A DNA stretch of 64,000 nt from SB11 sp964584305 (GTDB lineage: Bacteria; Bacteroidota; Bacteroidia; UBA8524). The notes beneath the pieces were generated by a model that worked only from the letters and a program-made list of their open reading frames with translations, was not told the origin of the DNA and ran no database searches. Both the position numbers and the translations under genes were made by a program. Shown piece by piece: positions 17,190 through 26,079 of the stretch; position 1 is the first letter of the stretch; every line of letters begins with the position of its first letter. Where the stretch lies: NCBI GenBank assembly GCA_964584305.1, contig CAZOZL010000001.1:186001-250000 (forward strand), in the 5' to 3' direction.

Positions 17190-20100
17190 TTAATCTTTAA
17201 TTATTAGTTTTGTTTTTCGTTCCGTTCCGTCTTGCATTTTCACTATCAATATATATATACCCGCTGGAAATTCTTTTACATCAATGCTTAAATTACCCGT
17301 TGGGTGTTGCTGGCTATATATTTTTTTACCTAATATATTTATTAAAAGTATTGTTTCAATCTGTTTTTCTGATACAATATTTACAATATCACTCGTGGGA
17401 TTGGGGTATATCCTTATTCCTTTTTCCCCTAACTCTACTATTGAAGTAATTGTACTATCAATAAGTATATAACCTGTTTTTGTTACTGTTTTGGGGATAC
17501 AAATACCGTTATCTACTTTTAGGCTTACTGTGTATTTACCTACTTTGGTATAGGTATGGCTTGGGTTTGGTAATGTGCTGCTATTACCTGCTGTTCCATA
17601 ATTTCCCATATCCCACTTGGTGGTATAAGTAGTATCTGCTATGGTTTTATTGGTAAAGGTAAATAGAGTATTAGGAACTCCTTTTGTTTTGTCTGCTTCA
17701 AAATTGGGTATTGGTTGTTGTTTTACTACGGCATATATTACCCCTTGCTCTGGACAGTTGTATATGCTGGTGAAACTAAATGTTAATGGGTGTATTCCCG
17801 CCCCTGCATTACTGGGGCTAAATATTTTGCCGTTTACTCCCGCTCCTGTCCAAACACCTGTATTGGGTATGCTTTTTAATGCTACTGGCGGTGCTTCTTC
17901 ACAAAATGGGTTAACGAGCGGTGTTAATATTGCTGTTTGGGTAGGAGAAACTTCATACTGCACCGTATCAGCACCTATACACCCATTAGCATCCGTTATT
18001 TTTAATACTATTTGTGTGGGTTTATTTATAGGGATAATTAAACTATCGGTTGTGCTACCATTTGACCATAAATAGTTGAATGGTCTTGTTCCTCCCACCA
18101 CAAAAGCACCTATCTTTTTTATAGTGCCTTTGCATAATGTGGCATTATTACCTAAACGAGGTTCGGGATTAGTATTTACAATTACGCTAATTTTATCCGA
18201 TATTTTACAGTTATTACTATCAATAATACTAATGGTAATACCTTTACTTTGTTGCAGATTAAAGGTTTTGCTACTATCAGTACTTGTTAGTCCGTCCCAC
18301 TCAAACTGATAGGGCGACTTACCTTGTATATTGCTTATTTGCAAATTAATTGGTAAACCCAAACAAACTGAAGGATTTATAGGCAGTTGATAGGTGATAT
18401 GCCCTTTAGTTTTTACTTTAGCAGTATCGTAGGCTACACAGCCAAGGGAGTCTTGTATGCGTACAACAAAAGAGGTGTCATTAGCCCCAATATTAACTAT
18501 TGTTGAGTTGTTTTTAATAGTGCTTCCCACCCATATATAATTAAGCGGGGGGATACCCGCAGTACTATTTGCTACCAATTGTACTGCCGTATTTATACAG
18601 GCAGAGTATGTGCCTCCGTTTACACCAATGGGAAATGGTATTATATCAGAAAAATTAGAGGCTTCACACCCGTTTATGTCTGTTGCTGTTACTATATACC
18701 TTTTGCGGATAGTTGCTTGTGTATTTACAGTAGCAAAAGTGTCTATTCCAAGCCAATGAAACTGCGTTATTGCAGGGCCAGAAATATATGAAGCACTAAG
18801 CTGTACAGAAGTATTGGGGCAAACCTCAATTAGTTTTTGTGCTACACCTATTTTAGGTAACTCGTAAGCATCTATCTTCACAGTGTCTATACCCACACAG
18901 TTATTACTGTCTATTACTAAAATATTATACGTAATATTATCAATCCCCATATTAATACTAAATGAAGGTGTGGTATTCACGCCGTTCCATCTATAACTAT
19001 AAGGGGCTGTGCCGCTTAGTGGGTTGGTATAAAATGTAACAGTACTATTTGGGCAGACTATAGAGTCATTTTTAGTATTTAATTGCACACTGTATTGCGG
19101 GGTGATAAATACAGAGTCTGTATGTATATAAATACAAGGAGTACTCGTTCTTGCAGTAATATAAAATTTTTTCCAGCCGCTGCCTTTAAAATACAATCGA
19201 GGTTGAAAAAGCTGACTGAATGAAATGCTATCCTTATCAATAAAAGAAAAAGATAAACCTGGTGCAGCCGTATTTTTGATATTTAGTTTTATTTCTGCCG
19301 AACTGCATTGCACCGTTTTTGATGCTACTTCAAATACAGAAGTATCAGGAGAAAGGCGGACTGTAATAGAAAAAGCCCTGCTACTTCTACCTGTAATAGC
19401 ACACGAGTTATCGCCTGCCACTACTATAAAACTTTTTGGAATATGACTTATGTCTTTTACCGTAGGGGTATAACATAGTTTTGCCGTAGCGTGTTTGCCA
19501 TTAAAACCATAGGTGATTATAGCATTTTTTGGTACACCTAGTATTTGCAAGCGAGTAGAGTCTGCCTTATCGCTATCTCGTGCTTCAAAATTCATACAAA
19601 CCTCTTGATTAGCACAGGCTATTGCACTCCGCCCACTTATTGTAGGGGCTTTATTATTAGGTGTTGAGGCCACAATAACCAGATGTTCTAAATGGGTTAC
19701 GCCCACCACCTCCATTCTACCATTTACCTTGCGGTACTCTTTTGCCTCTGTATAAAAAATGCCTGCTTGATTGGTTACCGTTGGTCTGAAACTATACTGC
19801 CCTGTTAATGGGTCAAAATGAAACCCTGCGGGAGAATTCAAACCTGTATTTGGAGTACCCAAAAATGATAAAGGGGTACCTATAAAACCATAGCAGTTTG
19901 TTTTTTTTGTAAAAGACTCTAAAGGTATTAGCCGCTTAAAAGCTATGGAGTCTAACGTATCTACCGTATCTCTGCCTATAAAGGTATTTATACGAACATC
20001 TTGCCCCACAGCTATAACAAATCTTGGTTCTAATTCAGCTTGCAAGGAGGTATTCATACCAAAACACTTATTAATGTTTGCAAAATTATAGTGTGTTGTG

Positions 20101-20525
20101 CTAGAGCCGCAGTTTAACCCGCTGCCTCTACAACACTCACTATACCCAAAAATATACTCGCAAGCCCCGCCACTTATGTTTACAGTGTCTTTATAAATTA
20201 TTTTATCAAACCCGTAGGTTGTGCCACCATTGCATTTGCTTTTGAAATTACAGTTTAAATATGCCCCTGTTATATCAGTAATAGAAACTCTTTTTGCCAA
20301 TGAGGTAAACAACCCTGTTGATTTTCCTCTAATTTCTATGCGTGCCGTATCAGAGTGTGTTCCACAATCTCTATAAAGCGTGAGTATAACCTCATACGTT
20401 ACAGAATCAATAGCTTTGTACCCTATATGAGAGCCTACAGTATGTGAGGCTTTTGTACTAAAACCAGCAACTATAAGAATGAATAATAATGCCGCTCTTT
20501 TGCTTAAACAGGTAAAATACTTCAT
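17190..20525 (-). CDS. Large secreted Ig-repeat protein with T9SS sorting domain (paralogue 4)
   Basis: An 1111-residue predicted surface protein. It has a signal peptide ending near residue 27 (STKAS), the Cys-rich N-terminal domain with the CC pair intact (FGYSECCRG), about seven Ig-like repeats each carrying an LGC/NNC-type Cys, a PKD domain near 950-1020 (KWDMGNYGTAGN), and a C-terminal T9SS sorting domain near residue 1040 (IYPNPTSDIVNI). This sorting domain differs from that of paralogues 1-3. It heads the two-gene unit with paralogue 3. A structural or adhesive role is likely; ligand unknown. Confidence 0.85.
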   Translation of the reverse strand: MKYFTCLSKRAALLFILIVAGFSTKASHTVGSHIGYKAIDSVTYEVILTLYRDCGTHSDTARIEIRGKSTGLFTSLAKRVSITDITGAYLNCNFKSKCNGGTTYGFDKIIYKDTVNISGGACEYIFGYSECCRGSGLNCGSSTTHYNFANINKCFGMNTSLQAELEPRFVIAVGQDVRINTFIGRDTVDTLDSIAFKRLIPLESFTKKTNCYGFIGTPLSFLGTPNTGLNSPAGFHFDPLTGQYSFRPTVTNQAGIFYTEAKEYRKVNGRMEVVGVTHLEHLVIVASTPNNKAPTISGRSAIACANQEVCMNFEARDSDKADSTRLQILGVPKNAIITYGFNGKHATAKLCYTPTVKDISHIPKSFIVVAGDNSCAITGRSSRAFSITVRLSPDTSVFEVASKTVQCSSAEIKLNIKNTAAPGLSFSFIDKDSISFSQLFQPRLYFKGSGWKKFYITARTSTPCIYIHTDSVFITPQYSVQLNTKNDSIVCPNSTVTFYTNPLSGTAPYSYRWNGVNTTPSFSINMGIDNITYNILVIDSNNCVGIDTVKIDAYELPKIGVAQKLIEVCPNTSVQLSASYISGPAITQFHWLGIDTFATVNTQATIRKRYIVTATDINGCEASNFSDIIPFPIGVNGGTYSACINTAVQLVANSTAGIPPLNYIWVGSTIKNNSTIVNIGANDTSFVVRIQDSLGCVAYDTAKVKTKGHITYQLPINPSVCLGLPINLQISNIQGKSPYQFEWDGLTSTDSSKTFNLQQSKGITISIIDSNNCKISDKISVIVNTNPEPRLGNNATLCKGTIKKIGAFVVGGTRPFNYLWSNGSTTDSLIIPINKPTQIVLKITDANGCIGADTVQYEVSPTQTAILTPLVNPFCEEAPPVALKSIPNTGVWTGAGVNGKIFSPSNAGAGIHPLTFSFTSIYNCPEQGVIYAVVKQQPIPNFEADKTKGVPNTLFTFTNKTIADTTYTTKWDMGNYGTAGNSSTLPNPSHTYTKVGKYTVSLKVDNGICIPKTVTKTGYILIDSTITSIVELGEKGIRIYPNPTSDIVNIVSEKQIETILLINILGKKIYSQQHPTGNLSIDVKEFPAGIYILIVKMQDGTERKTKLIIKD
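20146..20437. repeat. Near-identical 5' segment shared with paralogue 3, copy 2
   Basis: Counterpart of 16804-17095, offset 3342 bp, same orientation. Differences are scattered single bases, many at third codon positions. Confidence 0.85.
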
Positions 20526-20742
20526 AGCGGCATTTGGTTTTTTAGGTTAGCTTTAATCCAAAGAACCCCTAACACACACTATTGTTGCCTAATATTCAAA
20601 TTTTATACAAAATGGTTTATGTATATGCAACCTTTTGAGGCATTATACCATCGCTTTTTTTTGAGATTTTGCCTACCCACATTTTCCATACCCCAACGGG
20701 TTTGACAAATTGCAACTCACATCAAAATAAAAAGAGAGAATA

Positions 20743-21618
20743 TTATGCAGGATATACGTGCCTTTCAGCATGGTATGATGAGCGCACCATTGGGCCACTC
20801 TCTACATAGTTAAAACCTTTGCTAAGTCCTACCTCTTTGTAATGGGCAAATTTATCAGGGTGTACAAACTCTACCACATCTAGGTGCATTTTGGTAGGTT
20901 GTAGGTATTGTCCTAATGTAAGCACATCGCACCCGTGTGCTACAAGGTCGTCCATTATTTCAAATATTTCATCATCAGTTTCGCCCAGTCCTAACATAAT
21001 TCCGCTTTTTGTGCGAATGCCCAAGTCTTTAGTCCGGCGGGTTTGCTCAAGGCTACGGTCGTACTTTGCTTGCGGGCGTACTTTACGGTACAGGCGTTTC
21101 ACTGTTTCCATATTGTGCGATATTACTTCGGGGCGTTCATTAGCCACCAGTTCAAGCAAATCCCATTTTGCTCTAAAATCAGGGATAAGCGTTTCAAGGG
21201 TTGTTTCGGGGTTAAGTTTTTTAACCTCACATATTGTATCTGCCCACACTTTTGCGCCTAAATCTTTCAGCTCATCACGGTTTACCGATGTGATAACGGC
21301 GTGTTTCACACTCATTAGCTGTATTGCTTCGGCTACACGGCGTGGCTCATCTAGGTCATACTCATTAGGTCTGCCTGTGGCTACTGCACAAAAAGAGCAA
21401 CTGCGGGTACAAGTATTTCCCAATATCATAAAGGTAGCCGTCCCCTCGCCCCAGCATTCACCCATATTGGGGCAATTACCGCTTTCGCAAATGGTGTGTA
21501 GTTTATGCTCATCTACCAGTTTACGCACCTTACGGTAGCTTTCTCCAGTAGGTAATTTTACCTTTAACCAGTTGGGTTTTTTAATACGCTTTTTTTCAAC
21601 TACAGGAAGCTCAATCAC
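20743..21618 (-). CDS. lipA: Lipoyl synthase
   Basis: A 291-residue radical SAM enzyme that inserts two sulfurs into protein-bound octanoyl groups. Both Fe-S sites are complete: the auxiliary cluster Cys44, Cys49, Cys55 (CX4CX5C) and the radical SAM cluster Cys70, Cys74, Cys77 (CX3CX2C). The RSSYHAERH motif near the C-terminus supplies the conserved serine. The start is GTG (21618), 34 bp after the stop of the gene at 21653, so co-transcription is likely. No lipB is adjacent. Confidence 0.96.
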   Translation of the reverse strand: MIELPVVEKKRIKKPNWLKVKLPTGESYRKVRKLVDEHKLHTICESGNCPNMGECWGEGTATFMILGNTCTRSCSFCAVATGRPNEYDLDEPRRVAEAIQLMSVKHAVITSVNRDELKDLGAKVWADTICEVKKLNPETTLETLIPDFRAKWDLLELVANERPEVISHNMETVKRLYRKVRPQAKYDRSLEQTRRTKDLGIRTKSGIMLGLGETDDEIFEIMDDLVAHGCDVLTLGQYLQPTKMHLDVVEFVHPDKFAHYKEVGLSKGFNYVESGPMVRSSYHAERHVYPA

Positions 21619-21652
21619 TACTATATCTTAAATTATAAAATTAGAAAACGGT

Positions 21653-22399
21653 TTACCACTTGTTTCCAAAAACAGCGCTAATATAAAACGATGGAAAGAT
21701 ATATCTGTTTTCAGTATGCAACATCAACGGAAGCCTTTGCGGAAAAGCATCTACATACACCCCTACCTCAATTGCTTTTATCTCATCACTAAAATCGCCC
21801 CAGTCAAAATTAAACCCTGCTTTTGCAAAAGCACCCAGTTTAAATCCTAACTCGTCAAACCCTTTAGAAAATGCTGAATTGCCTATTACATCGTTTTGGT
21901 TTATTTGTGCAGTTTCTGTTACTTTTTTCGATATTACTATGCTATTATTATTTACATCGGTTTGCAGTATGTCTAAATAAACAGGCTTTAGCAGGGTAAA
22001 AGTAGGTCCAATAGCCACATTAAAACTTATTGAGGCGGTATTTTTTAGCTTCTTTTCAGTAAGCATAAATTTATTACCATACCCTATTCTACCCACGTAG
22101 GCATTACTTTGTTTGCTAAAAGTATAGGCATTGGTATTGGTAATTGCAGTATTAGATATGCGAATTTCTTTTGGATGACGAATAGTCAAAAATTCTACTT
22201 CTAAATATTCTATTCTTCCGTTTGAAATATAATGACCAAACCTAAAATCGAAACCCAAGCCCTTGGGGTGCGCCATTACACCAAAAGAAAACTCCCTATC
22301 GTATCCATCACTTGGTACACGCTGGGCAGTAACCAGTTGGGGCAGTATAAGTGCCAAAAACACTGTTAGTGTTTTAATATATGTTTTATGCTTTTGCAA
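21653..22399 (-). CDS. Predicted outer-membrane beta-barrel or secreted protein, unknown
   Basis: About 248 residues with a clean signal peptide (KHKTYIK, then a hydrophobic core, then LVTAQ) and alternating beta-rich segments ending in FYISAVFGNKW, as in outer-membrane barrels, which often end in an aromatic residue. I place the start at the TTG at 22399: a CAAATGTA (TACATTTG on the coding strand) promoter box at 22454-22461 lies downstream of the alternative ATG at 22498, and that ATG would put an odd 45-residue segment before the signal peptide. Function unknown. Confidence 0.7.
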   Translation of the reverse strand: MQKHKTYIKTLTVFLALILPQLVTAQRVPSDGYDREFSFGVMAHPKGLGFDFRFGHYISNGRIEYLEVEFLTIRHPKEIRISNTAITNTNAYTFSKQSNAYVGRIGYGNKFMLTEKKLKNTASISFNVAIGPTFTLLKPVYLDILQTDVNNNSIVISKKVTETAQINQNDVIGNSAFSKGFDELGFKLGAFAKAGFNFDWGDFSDEIKAIEVGVYVDAFPQRLPLMLHTENRYIFPSFYISAVFGNKW

Positions 22400-22453
22400 T
22401 AACACTAAGGCATTAGTTTTGTTTCTTGTAGGTAAAAGACTACCATTACTACT

Positions 22454-22461
22454 CAAATGTA
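22454..22461 (-). promoter_or_regulatory. -7 promoter element for the 22399-to-lipA unit
   Basis: TACATTTG on the minus strand matches TAnnTTTG. It sits 55 nt before the proposed TTG start and argues against the ATG at 22498. Confidence 0.5.
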
Positions 22462-22501
22462 ACGAAAATTGTACCAAAAAAGTTTTAAAAAGTTTCATAT
22501 C

Positions 22502-22909
22502 ATGGCAACTGCAAAAATAATTTACCAAGCGGGATTAAGAACTAAGGCTACTCATATAGCATCAGGCAAAAACTTTATTACCGATGCACCAATAGACAAT
22601 AATGGAAGGGGGGAGGCTTTTTCGCCTACGGATACCGTGTGTGCCGCCTTGGCAAGCTGTATGCTCACGCTAATAGGAATTACAGCTGCCAAAAAGGCAT
22701 TTAATTTAGGGGAAATAGAAATTGAGACACAAAAGTATATGGAAGCAAACCCCAGAAGGATTAGCAAAATAGAAATAGAAATAATTTTTTCTGAAAAGAA
22801 TTATACAGAAAAAGAGCGTGCTTTTATGGAAACGGCAGCAATAAACTGCCCCGTAGCTAAAAGTTTACACCCTGATATTGAGCAAGCAGTAATCTTTAGG
22901 TACAACTAA
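22502..22909 (+). CDS. OsmC family peroxiredoxin-like protein
   Basis: A 135-residue OsmC/Ohr-fold protein with both redox cysteines: Cys53 in ALASCMLT and Cys116 in INCPVAK. The family reduces organic hydroperoxides with a Cys pair in the dimer interface; this shorter, YhfA-like subgroup is less well characterised. The ATG at 22502 is used; an upstream TTG frame adds residues unlike the family. The stop overlaps the convergent ytxJ-like stop by 4 nt (CTAA). Confidence 0.88.
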   Translation: MATAKIIYQAGLRTKATHIASGKNFITDAPIDNNGRGEAFSPTDTVCAALASCMLTLIGITAAKKAFNLGEIEIETQKYMEANPRRISKIEIEIIFSEKNYTEKERAFMETAAINCPVAKSLHPDIEQAVIFRYN

Positions 22910-23247
22910 TTAAGGCTTATATGCTTTTGCAACTCGGCAAACGAAATTGCCGTATGAGAATCAGTATAAGTAACTGTGCCATCTTTTAACAGCAGTACTT
23001 GTGGCGACTCGTGCTGAATTTGAAACTTTTTAGCCACCGCATTTGAAATATCTCGAAAACGCAATAAATCTAAATAGTAATAAATTTCTGTACTCGTACT
23101 GCTATTGCTATCAAGCCTATTTTTTACCATAGCACTTATAGAACAACTGGTACTGTGCTTAAAAATTACAATAGGCATATCATAACTTTCACTCTCAATA
23201 GCATCCAATTGTGCTACCGATGTGATATTTTTCCAAGCAATTGCCAT
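22906..23247 (-). CDS. ytxJ: Monothiol bacilliredoxin-like protein YtxJ
   Basis: A 113-residue thioredoxin-fold protein of the YtxJ type, with the active site KHSTSCSIS (Cys35) and cis-Pro region SPQVLLLKDG. In Firmicutes and Bacteroidota this family is linked to bacillithiol-based protein thiol repair. It follows directly on the small lipoprotein gene: its ATG overlaps that gene's TAA (TAATG). Lying convergent to an OsmC gene, it suggests an oxidative-stress neighbourhood. Confidence 0.85.
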   Translation of the reverse strand: MAIAWKNITSVAQLDAIESESYDMPIVIFKHSTSCSISAMVKNRLDSNSSTSTEIYYYLDLLRFRDISNAVAKKFQIQHESPQVLLLKDGTVTYTDSHTAISFAELQKHISLN

Positions 23248-23357
23248 TATTCAGCAACGGAGGTGCTAACTTTGTAGGTAGGGCATTGATCCCTATGGCA
23301 CGAACTAAAAACGCCTAACCCCGCAATAACCAACAATACTACTAAAACCTTTTTCAT
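23247..23357 (-). CDS. Very small lipoprotein (36 residues)
   Basis: A short open frame: MKKVLVVLLVIAGLG, then a lipobox FSSC, then a 17-residue mature tail HRDQCPTYKVSTSVAE. The signal peptide and lipobox are textbook, so it should be exported and lipid-anchored at Cys20. The stop TAA shares bases with the ATG of ytxJ (TAATG), indicating translational coupling. Function unknown; similar tiny lipoproteins with a C-P-x-Y tail occur in Bacteroidota as far as I recall. Confidence 0.75.
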   Translation of the reverse strand: MKKVLVVLLVIAGLGVFSSCHRDQCPTYKVSTSVAE

Positions 23358-23403
23358 ATACTCTGTGTTTAAACAATAATCAAAACAAATATCTACAATA
23401 ACT

Positions 23404-24600
23404 GTGCAAAATTACAAAAAACTAAGCGATTTGTTAGGAAGTGAAGAGGGGAAAAGGTATGTTCATCAATTTTTTCATCAAAATCCTGCTCAAATAGCCT
23501 TGCAATACAGGGGCAAAATTGCTTGTGATACGTCAGTTTTAGCCTATATTATCAAGTTATATCAAAAAGCAAGAAATAAAATTCCTGCTTGGGTTGATAA
23601 TCATTGTATAGTAACTACAAAAAGTTACGCTCAATCTACCTCACAAATTGTAGCCCTTTATAAATCAACGTTTATACAAGGCAAAAAATTGCTTGTGCTG
23701 GGTGGCGGGCTGGGAATTGATGAGTGGGCTTTTGCCCAAACATTCAATCAAATAACTTCTATTGATAATGATGCAGATTTGAATAAGTGTGTGATTTTTA
23801 ACAACAAACGTTTAGCAATAAACAATGTGCAAAGGATTACACAAACCGCCGAAGAGTACCTCGCTCATTTACAGGAAAATTTTGACTGTATTTATACCGA
23901 CCCTGACCGCCGTGATAATAACGGAATACGAAAAAAGACGTTACAGCACTCAACGCCCGATATTTTAAAACTATACCACCAGTTGATGAGTTGTACCGAT
24001 AAACTAATAATAAAAGCATCACCACTTATAGATATTAGACAAACCATAAAAGAACTACCCCATATTGCCGAAGTGAGAGTAATTGCCCAAAAAAACGAGG
24101 TAAAAGAAGTGCTTTTCACTATTCAGAAAGGTTTTACTGGCAACCCTATTATTATTGCTGCAAACTATACTATTAATAAGTGGCAAGAAGTAGTAGCCAG
24201 TGGCAACACCACCACCCCCAAAAAAGAACAGGACGATGCCGCTTTCTTTTATGAACCTAATGGAGCTATAATTAAAGCAGGGACAAGCCACTGGTATGCG
24301 GGTAATATGGGGGTGAATAATATTGATGAAGGCACTTACTATTATACTTCGCCCAAGTTAATTACAGGGTTTAATGGAAGAACATTTAAAATAGTACAGG
24401 TGCTTAACTTTAGCAAAAAAAATGTAAAAGAGTACTTGAAGAAACATAAAATTACAAAAGCGAATATTGCCAAACGAAATTTTAGGATAACAGTAGATGA
24501 ATTGAAAAAACTTTTTTTGATAAAAGATGGAGGCGAGGAATACCTGTTTTTCGCCCAAAAACAGGGCAAGCCAGTAGTTTTTCATTGTGTAAAAGTATAG
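23404..24600 (+). CDS. SAM-dependent methyltransferase with THUMP-like domain
   Basis: A 398-residue protein. The central Rossmann methyltransferase region has a SAM-binding loop LLVLGGGLGIDEWAF near residues 98-112, an acidic end of beta-2 (SIDND), and a DPDRR catalytic-type motif near residue 165 (YTDPDRRDN). The C-terminal third matches the THUMP-like domain that accompanies this methyltransferase in Bacteroidota and suggests an RNA substrate. It starts with GTG at 23404. The target RNA is unknown. Confidence 0.8.
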   Translation: MQNYKKLSDLLGSEEGKRYVHQFFHQNPAQIALQYRGKIACDTSVLAYIIKLYQKARNKIPAWVDNHCIVTTKSYAQSTSQIVALYKSTFIQGKKLLVLGGGLGIDEWAFAQTFNQITSIDNDADLNKCVIFNNKRLAINNVQRITQTAEEYLAHLQENFDCIYTDPDRRDNNGIRKKTLQHSTPDILKLYHQLMSCTDKLIIKASPLIDIRQTIKELPHIAEVRVIAQKNEVKEVLFTIQKGFTGNPIIIAANYTINKWQEVVASGNTTTPKKEQDDAAFFYEPNGAIIKAGTSHWYAGNMGVNNIDEGTYYYTSPKLITGFNGRTFKIVQVLNFSKKNVKEYLKKHKITKANIAKRNFRITVDELKKLFLIKDGGEEYLFFAQKQGKPVVFHCVKV

Positions 24601-24748
24601 CAGAATGCTTTTTATGCTAAAAATTTTCCTTTTAAAAATGGATACTTTATTTTAATTTTTTAAATTCGCCGATGGATAGTAGCTAATAAATTTTAATCAT
24701 TTCTTCTAAGCCTGATTATTTTTTAGTGGCACTTAGGTAGTTTTTTAT

Positions 24749-25876
24749 ATGATAGAACAGTTTTTTTATCCAGTTGAGGTGAACTGTGACGGAGTAGAAC
24801 GTAAATTTTCGGGGCTTGTTCTGAGAAATAGCGAGTCTTTTCCTGATTTATCCAACTGTAAAGTAGCTTTATTTGGCGTATTTGATGATCGTTGGGGCAA
24901 GGTAGCGGGAGTAAACCCTCAAAATGCCTATCACCAGATTAGAGAAGAACTATATAAGCTATACCACAAGTTTCCAGGGGTTACTGTTGCAGACTTGGGC
25001 AACTTAATCATTGGTAATACAGTAGAAGATACAATAAGTGCGGTAAGCACCATTGTAAACGAACTTGCAGAGCAGGGTATTGTATCAATTATATTAGGAA
25101 ACAACCAGTTATTAGGGTTGGGACAGTATGCTGGCTACGACAACATTAGTAAATATACCGAAGTAGCTATTTTTGATAATACTGTTTCTATTGATATGGA
25201 AGATTTGGTGTATAGAATTATTACACACGAACCCAACCATCTTTTCAACCTTAATCATTTAGGCTATCAAACCTACCTTAGTGATGAGGAGGCTTTAACA
25301 GCCTTTGAGAAAATGCACTTTGATACTATGCGCTTGGGCTTGCTAAGAGGAAATCCAGATATAACAGAACCTTGTTTAAGAAACTCCGAAGTAGGCATAT
25401 TTGATTTAGCTTGTATAAAATCAGCGGATGCACCAGGCAGTATCAGGTCATCGCCCAATGGTATCTCGGCAGAAGAGGCTTGCCAAATAGCTCGCTATGC
25501 AGGGATTAGCCCACGCATGGGTTCTTTTGGTATATATGGTTGTGCGCCACAAGAAAACACTAATAATACAGACCAACTAACCGCCCAAATGATTTGGTAT
25601 TTTTTAGAAGGCGTGCTATTACGAAAAGATGAAAACCCAATTAAAGAGCAAGATAAATTTTTACAATACCGTACTGCTTTAAACGAAGGCAAGCACGAAA
25701 TAATTTTTTATAAAAGTAAATCATCAGGCAGGTGGTGGATGGAAATACCCCACCCGAAAAATCATAAGGAAAACACCTTCCCAATAGTAGTGCCGTGTAG
25801 CTATGCCGACTATCAAGTAGCCATAAACAATGAAATGCCCGACCGTTGGTGGCGGGTATATCAAAAATATTCTTAA
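24749..25876 (+). CDS. Arginase/formimidoylglutamase-fold protein, probably metal-site deficient
   Basis: A 375-residue protein that aligns with the ureohydrolase fold seen in Bacteroidota formimidoylglutamases. The motifs that should bind two Mn ions are altered: the GGDH/GGGH motif reads LGNNQLLG, the DAHxD motif reads FDNTVSID, and the later DxD motif reads FDLACIKSADAP. The surrounding glycines, the GxSPRMGSFGIYG segment and the overall length are kept. I infer a non-catalytic homologue that may act as a structural or regulatory protein. No histidine-degradation genes are nearby. A TAAATTCG box at 24663 lies upstream. Confidence 0.7.
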   Translation: MIEQFFYPVEVNCDGVERKFSGLVLRNSESFPDLSNCKVALFGVFDDRWGKVAGVNPQNAYHQIREELYKLYHKFPGVTVADLGNLIIGNTVEDTISAVSTIVNELAEQGIVSIILGNNQLLGLGQYAGYDNISKYTEVAIFDNTVSIDMEDLVYRIITHEPNHLFNLNHLGYQTYLSDEEALTAFEKMHFDTMRLGLLRGNPDITEPCLRNSEVGIFDLACIKSADAPGSIRSSPNGISAEEACQIARYAGISPRMGSFGIYGCAPQENTNNTDQLTAQMIWYFLEGVLLRKDENPIKEQDKFLQYRTALNEGKHEIIFYKSKSSGRWWMEIPHPKNHKENTFPIVVPCSYADYQVAINNEMPDRWWRVYQKYS

Positions 25877-25887
25877 CCGCTAAAAAC

Positions 25888-25936
25888 TGATTTTTGCAAA
25901 AAATGCAAAAATTGAAAAAGCGATTTGCAAAAATCA
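25888..25936. other. Long perfect inverted repeat after the arginase-fold gene
   Basis: TGATTTTTGCAAA and TTTGCAAAAATCA are perfect 13-bp arms 23 bp apart, starting 12 bp after the stop at 25876. Without a trailing T run it is not a typical terminator; it could be a factor-binding site or an mRNA 3' stem. Confidence 0.55.
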
Positions 25937-26079
25937 ATACGTTTTATTGCAAATATTAGTGCATATTTGTTGTATCGGGTATTGGGTGGATGGATTATAG
26001 GGCAGAGATTCTCTTGCCAATCACTAAATATTTTTGATGGTAAGGGCTTAGGGTAGTATGTAAAAGCATTGGGATAATG

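Noticed and set aside
21653..22498. ATG at 22498 as start of the beta-barrel-like gene
   Set aside because: The start would be 3 bp from the divergent OsmC start, precede the promoter box and place the signal peptide internally.
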